From Candidatus Latescibacterota bacterium (GTDB lineage Bacteria > Latescibacterota > UBA2968 > UBA8231): DNA of 12,926 bases. This document shows positions 1-6,992 of this stretch, piece after piece. The stretch spans positions 1 to 12,926 of the forward strand of contig JAJDYK010000231.1 in the NCBI GenBank assembly GCA_022825185.1. Reading direction: 5' to 3'. Below the pieces are notes generated by a model, which saw nothing but the letters and a program-made list of their open reading frames with translations, ran no database searches and was not told the origin of the DNA. The first letter of the stretch is position 1; every line of letters starts with the position of its first letter. The position numbers and the translations under genes are program-made.

Positions 1-912
1 ATCGAGGGCTTCGAGGGACAACTTGTGCGAGCCGGGCACGATCATAAACGCGGCCCCTCCGGCAGAAACCGTACTACAGCAATGCAGCATCTGGTAATAG
101 ACCTGTCGCGGCCTGACTTCAAACTCTGCGCGGCAAAAGGCCGCGTCGATGTGCCATTGCGGAGCTTGGTACGGCGGCGGCGAAGGGTCGCTGCGGATGA
201 AAACTTGTTCGCGCAGGCGAAGATCGCGCGACCCGATCAATGTTGCAGCGAGTTCGAGAGTCGCCGGATTGTTCACTAAGCGGGCCATGATCGCCCCTTG
301 AATGGGATGCCGCAGGTCGCGTCTAGCGGCGGTGTGATCGGCGGACACAATGGGGCCGACGAGGCTGTCGATATGAGCGCGAATGGCGGCTGTAGTGTCG
401 CGGTCGAGATACTCGGGGAATACGGTGTACCCTTGGCTTTCCAACTCCTGCAACCGGATGTTGAGATCAGCTAGCTCGGGATAAGCGTCGTTTTCCATGG
501 TCAGCTTCTCCATATCCCTTTTGAGTATGTCGAATACCTCCTGTACATTTTCACTCAAAGGCCCCAGACGTTCAGCTTGCAAATCCATGGCGTAGGCATG
601 GACAAAGAAGTGTCGAAACGCCAAGTATGGTTTCAATGCGTCGGCAGTAGAAGACGCGATTAAGCCGGCAGAAACCGCGAGATTCACTAGGTCGCGGTGC
701 CAAGAAGGACCGTCTGGAACAGTCAATCCTTGATCCTGCACGACATGTTTCAGGATGTTTTCAATACCGTTGTAGAAATTGTGCAGGAGGGTAGATACAC
801 CTGCCAGTTCGAGGGTGGACAGATCGGTGTACAACCGATTCTGGGGAAATTCCGTCAAGACCCGTTCGATCTGTTCAAACTCAGCTTCAACGCGTTTTCT
901 GAGCAGCCTCAT
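1..912 (-). CDS. HepT-like HEPN domain fused in frame to a PhyH-type dioxygenase domain (3' end beyond window)
   Basis: I translated this codon by codon from ATG at 912-910 to base 1: 304 codons without a stop, so the C-terminus lies outside the window. Residues 1 to about 138 are mostly helical and carry RHFFVHAY at 100-107, which is the R-x4-H-x-Y active-site motif of HepT toxins (HEPN RNases). In the family, that Tyr is the residue AMPylated by the partner MntA. From about residue 139 the character changes: residues 145-304 resemble the phytanoyl-CoA dioxygenase family, with WHID at 253-256 giving the H-x-D iron ligands (H254, D256), followed by VPGSHK around 292-297. The distal His would be off the edge. 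The start overlaps the end of the MNT gene by 26 bases, the usual MNT/HEPN operon order. The HEPN half would be an RNase and the PhyH half a 2-oxoglutarate oxygenase. The fusion is odd and could be two products (see the internal start at 496-513). Confidence 0.75.
   Translation of the reverse strand, partial: MRLLRKRVEAEFEQIERVLTEFPQNRLYTDLSTLELAGVSTLLHNFYNGIENILKHVVQDQGLTVPDGPSWHRDLVNLAVSAGLIASSTADALKPYLAFRHFFVHAYAMDLQAERLGPLSENVQEVFDILKRDMEKLTMENDAYPELADLNIRLQELESQGYTVFPEYLDRDTTAAIRAHIDSLVGPIVSADHTAARRDLRHPIQGAIMARLVNNPATLELAATLIGSRDLRLREQVFIRSDPSPPPYQAPQWHIDAAFCRAEFEVRPRQVYYQMLHCCSTVSAGGAAFMIVPGSHKLSLEALD
496..513 (-). promoter_or_regulatory. possible internal ribosome binding site and ATG for a separate PhyH protein
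   Basis: At the boundary between the HEPN and PhyH halves the minus strand reads ATGGAGAAGCTGACCATG. GGAG (511-508) stands nine bases before the in-frame ATG at 498-496 (residue 139 of the long frame). That is a good Shine-Dalgarno arrangement for starting a free-standing PhyH protein of the usual kind. Whether it is used cannot be told from sequence. Confidence 0.4.
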
Positions 913-1174
913 AAAGAGGAAGTCCTTCTTTGCGGATTTGGCGGGTCAGCTTTGAGTTTTGCGAAAGATCAATGAGGTCAACGGGCTTAGAGACACTGAA
1001 GAGTAGATCGCCGTAGAAGCGAAAAAAATCCTGTGGGGGCAGGCCTTCTACGGCCAAGTCAATGTCGCGGCCTTCGCGGGTGGGGTCAATGCTAGAGCCA
1101 AAGAGGAGTAGGCGCGTGATTGAATAGTGCTCGGCGAGGCGGGTGATGGCTTCTCGGTCTTGATCCAGAATCAT
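887..1174 (-). CDS. MNT-type minimal nucleotidyltransferase (MntA-like antitoxin)
   Basis: This 95-residue protein has the length and fold signature of minimal nucleotidyltransferases of the polymerase-beta superfamily. FGSS at 25-28 provides the GS pair, DID at 37-39 the first two metal-binding acidic residues, and VDLIDL at 65-70 the likely third (D66). In MntA/HepT systems this enzyme AMPylates the HepT Tyr and so acts as antitoxin. Here GS and DxD are separated by nine residues; the form usually quoted for the family is ten. The ATG at 1174-1172 overlaps the TGA of an upstream small open frame (ATGA). The 3' end overlaps the HEPN-PhyH start by 26 bases, so the two are probably translationally coupled. 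I am sure of the family; the antitoxin role is inferred from context. Confidence 0.85.
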   Translation of the reverse strand: MILDQDREAITRLAEHYSITRLLLFGSSIDPTREGRDIDLAVEGLPPQDFFRFYGDLLFSVSKPVDLIDLSQNSKLTRQIRKEGLPLYEAAQKTR

Positions 1175-1368
1175 TTGAGGGATGCGTCTTTTTTAGGCAT
1201 TCCGTGATGGGGCACAAGGAGCGCGTAGGGCATGAGCGGTTCCTTGGCGAAAAAGGTACATTGTGAAAGGCGATTGAGGCAAGTGGCTTTACGCGGCATA
1301 TTTCTAACCCAGATTCTGACTCTAGGCCATTCCCCCAGTCGGCGTTCAACAAAAAAGAAGCTACCCAT
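1171..1368 (-). pseudogene. possible remnant open frame upstream of the MNT gene
   Basis: A 65-codon frame runs from ATG at 1368-1366 to a TGA whose bases overlap the MNT start (ATGA), an arrangement typical of genuine neighbouring operon genes. Its N-terminal part contains a short stretch (RVRIWVRNMPRK) that to my eye resembles the 'V..WVRN...' segment near the C-terminus of some type III restriction/helicase proteins. The rest does not follow that family. It may be the decayed tail of a gene cut off by the lipB side, or simply chance coding in a divergent intergenic region. The frame extends further upstream but then lies antisense to lipB. Weak evidence. Confidence 0.2.
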
Positions 1369-2044
1369 GAATGAAACGCGCGTTTGCCGAGTCGGGCGGA
1401 TCGATTTTGCTCGGGCTTGGGCTTGGCAGGAGTCGCTGCGCCAATTGCGGCGAGACGAGCAAATTCCAGACATGCTGATGTTAGTCGAACACCCGCCAAC
1501 CTATACCGGCGGCCGGGCGACGCTGCCCGAGCATCTCCTAACCCAAGGGCTAGATGTGGTCGAGATTGACCGTGGGGGCAGCGTGACGTTTCACGGGCCG
1601 GGCCAGATCGTGGCCTATCCGATCGTCGATCTGCGCCAGCGCGGTCGAGACGTACATCAGTACTTGCGCGATTTGGAGGACGTGCTGATCCGCACGTTGG
1701 CTGCCTATGGCTTGGAGGGGGAGGCTCGGGGCGGCCTGACGGGGGCTTGGGTCGGCTCGTCCAAGGTGGCGTCGATCGGCGTGAATGTGCGACACTGGAT
1801 CACGACGCACGGTCTGGCCTTGAATGTGGCTACCGACCTGAGCCACTTTGCGGCGATCAAGCCCTGCGGCTTGGGCAGCGAGGAGATAACTACGATGGCC
1901 GCGCTCTTGGGGCGCGCGTTGGACCGGCGCGAGGTCGAATCTGAACTCCTGTGCGCCTATGCCGATGTATTCGCCTGCGAGTTGATTGAGGTCGAACGCA
2001 GTGTCTTGGCGGCTTGCATTGGCCGTCTTGAGCGAAAGTCTTAA
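1367..2044 (+). CDS. lipB: lipoyl(octanoyl) transferase LipB
   Basis: LipB moves octanoyl groups from acyl carrier protein to lipoyl domains of 2-oxoacid dehydrogenases and the glycine cleavage H protein, in the cytoplasm. The 225-residue product has the complete family pattern: RGGSVTFHGPGQ at 69-80, the catalytic Lys in GSSKVASIGV (K133), HGLALNV at 149-155 and the catalytic Cys in KPCGLG (C167). The open frame extends upstream to 1232, but those 45 residues are basic and unlike LipB. The ATG at 1367 gives the normal length and is preceded by a purine-rich AAAAAAGAAG stretch. Transcription runs away from the MNT/HEPN pair, so 1175-1366 should hold divergent promoters; I saw no convincing one. 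icd follows after 88 bases on the same strand. Confidence 0.95.
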   Translation: MNETRVCRVGRIDFARAWAWQESLRQLRRDEQIPDMLMLVEHPPTYTGGRATLPEHLLTQGLDVVEIDRGGSVTFHGPGQIVAYPIVDLRQRGRDVHQYLRDLEDVLIRTLAAYGLEGEARGGLTGAWVGSSKVASIGVNVRHWITTHGLALNVATDLSHFAAIKPCGLGSEEITTMAALLGRALDRREVESELLCAYADVFACELIEVERSVLAACIGRLERKS

Positions 2045-2132
2045 ATTCAAAGGCTGCGACAGATAGGCCCCCGACCACAGCAGTCGAACCGGGCCGATTA
2101 TTCCATAAACAAAAGACGAGGAGTTTTATCCT

Positions 2133-3385
<1,253 letters not shown>

Positions 3386-3386
<1 letters not shown>

Positions 3387-3865
3387 TGGCCGACGCGCTG
3401 ACTCACCTCGACGAGCAGGGCCGCCTCAAGATGGTCGATATAGGCGGCAAGGAGCCGACGGCGCGGCTGGCGCGGGTGCGCGGTGAGATCCGCATGGACC
3501 GCGCGACGGCGCAGCTAATCGCTGAGAATAAAGTCGCCAAGGGCAACGTCTTGGAAGCGGCGCGGCTGGCCGGGATCATGGCCGCCAAGCGCACGGGCGA
3601 GTTAATCCCCTTGTGTCACCCGCTCAACCTCACGGCGGTCAGCGTGGATTTGCACGTCGGCGAGGATCGGGTCGAAGTTGAGGTCGAGGCCAAAATTGAT
3701 GACCGCACGGGCGTGGAAATGGAGGCCTTGGTGGCGGCGAGTACGGCGCTTTTGACCATTTACGACATGTGTAAGGGCGTCGATCGCGGAATGGTGATTT
3801 CCAAGTTGCGGCTGATGGAGAAGCGGGGAGGGCAGAGCGGGACGTGGGTGCGGGAAGAGGGATAA
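3386..3865 (+). CDS. moaC: cyclic pyranopterin monophosphate synthase MoaC
   Basis: MoaC closes the cyclic phosphate ring of cPMP in molybdenum cofactor synthesis. The 159-residue product (E. coli 161) has KGNVLEAARLAGIMAAKRT with catalytic K52, the LCHPL motif at 76-80, and IYDMCKGVD with D127 and K130. An ATG at 3347 would add 13 residues unlike the family and overlap icd by 40 bases. I prefer the GTG at 3386, which overlaps the icd TAG by one base (TAGTG) and begins the protein just where MoaC homologues begin (ALTHLDEQG). This layout suggests translation by re-initiation after icd. No other moa or moe gene is in the window. The next gene is convergent, with a 31-base gap and no clear terminator hairpin. 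Confidence 0.93.
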
Positions 3866-3896
3866 GACGGGCGAAATCACCGCGCCATTGCTCGAC

Positions 3897-6800
3897 TCAA
3901 TAAGCTACGTGGACCGGAAAGATCTCCTCTTCAGTACCCCGGTCCGCTGCGATCTTGATCCGGCACAGGTAGATCCCCGGCGGCACCAACTGCCCGTGTT
4001 CGTCGCGGCCGTCCCAAGCGAAATTCCACTGACCGGCCTGCCCTAGGTCGCTTCCGGCGCGTCCGCGCAACGTCCCTGCCAAATCGTAGAAGGCAATGTC
4101 CAGCCGCCGCTCTGCCAATATCCGCAACAGCACGAAACGGCCCTGAAGCAGATCGTTGACTCCGTCGCCGTTCGGGGTAAAAACGCGGGCTACCTGCACG
4201 TCGTTTATCAACCGGCGACCGACTGCTTGCAATGAAACGCGTGCCGTGCCGCTGGCGACTAGCTCGGTAGCGTCTTGCGCTTCTGCATCGACGCGCTGGA
4301 AAAAGCCCGTAGGATCCGTCGAAGAGCGGGCGAAGGCAGGGAAGAGGACCCCCTCGCGGAAGGCTTGCGAGGCGAATTGCACCTCGACTAGGGCGTGGGT
4401 GTCTGGAGACAGATCGGCGTTGAGCGAGGAAGGGAAGCGCAAATAGAGCGAGTCGGAACCGGTCGGCAGAATCGCTATGGCTTGGCCGTCGGCGTCTTGC
4501 AAGCGTCCGTCGGGTCCGCGCGCGAAGGCTTGGTCGAAATGGGTCTTGAGGACGCGGGTCGAGAAAATCGCTGGATCGAAATCTGATGCTTGCCGCTCGA
4601 CCTCAACTCGGCCTATGCGCACGCCTAGTAGCTCGGTCGCTTGGGGAGCGACGATCAGTATTTCATCGACGCCATCGCGAACGGTCGGATCGTCGGGGTC
4701 GGGCGCGGCGAGGCGCGCGAAATATGAAAAATGCTGTGGGGTCAGTGGGTTGATGCCGCGCGGGGGACTATAGTCCCCGAGTGTGGTATTGAGGTCGTCG
4801 ATGGGCCGCGTCGTGCCCTGCGGGCTCAAAAGTGCCAGTTCGCCAGCTAGTTCCAGCGCCAGCGGCGGTGCTAGATCGATGTGGAACGAGCGAATTCTCG
4901 CCGTCTTAAAGGGATCCTCAGAAGAGATCTTGAAGCGAATCTGGACGAATTTGCGCGGGCTGGGCGAGGTGATGGTGGCCTCGTTGCGGCCGTCGGTGGG
5001 TTGGTAGTTCTCGCTCCACTCGCTCCAGCCGACAAAGGCCAGTTCGCCGTCCTTGTCAAAGGTGGAGCGCGGTGCCCGGCGCAGCTTTCTGCCATCCTCG
5101 TCGATGAGACCGTCGCCATCGTTGTCGATCAGGTCAATCCAATCCTCGTCCGTGAGTCCATCGCCGTCGTCGTCGGTGCGCGAGGCGTGTTGCTGGCTGG
5201 CGGGCAGGGTCTGCCAGATCTCCCAAGCCGTCCACTCCAAGGCAATCTCGTCGTACACTTCTTTCGTCACTTCCTCGCGCTCTTCGTTGCCACCAACGGT
5301 CACGACCTGATAGTACGTGAAGTTGGTGTCGGTCTGATCCGAGGTGCGGGTCTGAATGTCGAGGCGGATTTCGGGGTGGTGATCCAACGGCTCGATGCGC
5401 TCGATGGTCTGGCCGGTGAGGGGGTCTTCCTCTCGTATGACGGCGTCGGCGCTCCACGCGATACGCGGCAAGGTCTTGCGGATGAAGTTGCCGCGGGCGT
5501 TGGTGAGGCGGATCGGCGGCGAGTGGAGCGAGACATCGACTGGGTAGCCAACGCCGTAGAGCTGCATTTCGGCGAGGCGGGCACCGCTGCCGGGGCTGAG
5601 CAGGTTGCGGATTTGCACGAAGCGGATCTTGCGCGGTGCGAACTCCTCGCCGAACATCAGCACCCTCGGCTGCCGGTTGTCGAAGCGCTCTGCGCTGATA
5701 ATGTCGTGCCACTGCAGAGCCTCTTCGAGCTGGACAAAATCCTCGGCGGTATCCAGTTGCACGGGTTTAAGTTGGGTCCCGTCGGAGACTAGAAAGCCGT
5801 GACCGGCAAAGGCGGAACCGCTGCGCTGGCGGCGCATCACTGCGTAGAGGCCATCGACCCAGAAGGTTGCGCCTAAGTCCAGCCACATGGTGCCGCGGAC
5901 AATAGTTGGATCGTAGCCCCAGGCCGTCCATTCGGTCTGGTAGAGCCCATCGGTGGCTTGGTTGGGCGTGCCCCTACCTCCTATTTCGTAGGAGTCGCCG
6001 GCGCGCGCTCGCGGGTTGAGGGCTAGGTTGTCCCCCTTGGTCCAGACCTGTACTTCGGCGACGCGCGGGACTTCGCGCTCAAAGTAGCGGATAGGTCCTC
6101 GTTGCGCAGCGGATACGTCGTTGAAATAGGTGTCCTCGTCGATCTCGATGAGGAAGTCTCCCGCCGTCAGCCGCTGGTGGACCACCGCGCCGCGCCGCTC
6201 GGGCGGTAACGCCTGATAGGCATCGAGACCGGCATCCGCCTCACCGACGAAGCGGTGGCGTTCGAGATCGGACTCAGTGATCTTCAGGCGTATGTACTGG
6301 AGGAAAGATCCCTGCAGATCCGGCTGACCGTCGAGGTTGAAGTCGGCGAGCAAAAGAGGCGCTATGGAGTAGGACTGCCGCACTAGGCCATCGGCTCCGG
6401 GAGGGGGCAGGTCCGCCGATTTGGTCTCGGCCACCAGTGAAAAGCTGAGACTGTTGCCATCGGGAAAGGGGAACGGCTCTCCGAGGGAGACGAAAAGCGA
6501 GAAAGCCTTGGGCGCGTCCCCGTCGGGAAAGGAGACGGTGATGCTGTCGATAAAGGCTAGACGGCCGAGGTCAACTAGCAATTCCCAATTGCGCAGCCCT
6601 GCGGCGGAAAAATCCGCTGTAGCAGGCTCCCAGAAGGTGTCTAGATCGCCGTCGATGATCCGCGCCGCAATTCGGTCATTACTCAGCGCGGTGGCTCCCC
6701 CTTGTACGGTCTCTCCGTTGGTGCGCACGGCATCAAGGTAGCTAAACTGCTCGGCGGCGAGCGCGGCGTTGGCCACTGTCGCGACGAGCCGGGGTTGCAC

Positions 6801-6992
6801 CGCGTTGTCCGAGAACAAAAACAGGCCGGTGGAGTCGGCCCGCTCGTTGAGGGTGCGCACTACGTCGTTTTGGAAGACCCATTGGTGCCAGTGCTCATTG
6901 CGATCTACGCGGATGGCGTCTGCGGTTAGGCGGTATCCCTGGCCGCAGACGGCCGTAGCGGAGATTAGGACAGCGAAGATCAGGCGAGTCAT
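3897..6992 (-). CDS. large secreted protein with discoidin-like, calcium-loop and FTPNGDG C-terminal domains
   Basis: The 1031-residue protein starts at ATG 6992-6990, whose first base is the last base of the upstream gene's TAA (TAATG). The frame opens 40 codons earlier, but that extension is Arg/Ser-rich and overlaps the upstream gene; the chosen start begins a clear signal peptide (MTRLIFAVLISATAV). Two F5/8 type C (discoidin)-like regions follow, about 95-240 (RIIDGDLDTFWEP, WELLVDLG) and 320-480 (ATDGLYQTEW, MWLDLG, RFVQIRNL). Two DxDGDG calcium loops are at 606-632. The last ~100 residues hold VFTPNGDGVND, then WDGRDEHGQLVPPGIYLCRI, as in gliding-motility-associated (type IX secretion) and FlgD-Ig-like C-terminal domains. 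Likely exported and surface-bound or released, binding carbohydrate or matrix. No enzymatic motif was found. It shares its architecture with the gene before it and is probably co-translated with it. Confidence 0.85.
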   Translation of the reverse strand: MTRLIFAVLISATAVCGQGYRLTADAIRVDRNEHWHQWVFQNDVVRTLNERADSTGLFLFSDNAVQPRLVATVANAALAAEQFSYLDAVRTNGETVQGGATALSNDRIAARIIDGDLDTFWEPATADFSAAGLRNWELLVDLGRLAFIDSITVSFPDGDAPKAFSLFVSLGEPFPFPDGNSLSFSLVAETKSADLPPPGADGLVRQSYSIAPLLLADFNLDGQPDLQGSFLQYIRLKITESDLERHRFVGEADAGLDAYQALPPERRGAVVHQRLTAGDFLIEIDEDTYFNDVSAAQRGPIRYFEREVPRVAEVQVWTKGDNLALNPRARAGDSYEIGGRGTPNQATDGLYQTEWTAWGYDPTIVRGTMWLDLGATFWVDGLYAVMRRQRSGSAFAGHGFLVSDGTQLKPVQLDTAEDFVQLEEALQWHDIISAERFDNRQPRVLMFGEEFAPRKIRFVQIRNLLSPGSGARLAEMQLYGVGYPVDVSLHSPPIRLTNARGNFIRKTLPRIAWSADAVIREEDPLTGQTIERIEPLDHHPEIRLDIQTRTSDQTDTNFTYYQVVTVGGNEEREEVTKEVYDEIALEWTAWEIWQTLPASQQHASRTDDDGDGLTDEDWIDLIDNDGDGLIDEDGRKLRRAPRSTFDKDGELAFVGWSEWSENYQPTDGRNEATITSPSPRKFVQIRFKISSEDPFKTARIRSFHIDLAPPLALELAGELALLSPQGTTRPIDDLNTTLGDYSPPRGINPLTPQHFSYFARLAAPDPDDPTVRDGVDEILIVAPQATELLGVRIGRVEVERQASDFDPAIFSTRVLKTHFDQAFARGPDGRLQDADGQAIAILPTGSDSLYLRFPSSLNADLSPDTHALVEVQFASQAFREGVLFPAFARSSTDPTGFFQRVDAEAQDATELVASGTARVSLQAVGRRLINDVQVARVFTPNGDGVNDLLQGRFVLLRILAERRLDIAFYDLAGTLRGRAGSDLGQAGQWNFAWDGRDEHGQLVPPGIYLCRIKIAADRGTEEEIFPVHVAY

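Noticed and set aside
1232..1366. 45-codon N-terminal extension of lipB
   Set aside because: The residues are basic and unlike LipB homologues; the ATG at 1367 gives normal length and N-terminus.
1092..1499. 135-codon minus-strand frame across the lipB start and MNT gene
   Set aside because: No family features; it overlaps two well-supported genes in other frames.
4881..5792. 303-codon plus-strand frame
   Set aside because: It lies fully antisense to the 1031-aa secreted protein, whose signal peptide, discoidin-like and calcium-loop motifs establish the coding strand.
6974..6992. Lipoprotein signal (Cys after ATAV) in the 1031-aa protein
   Set aside because: The residues before the Cys do not make a good lipobox (V directly before C), so an ordinary signal peptide is more likely.
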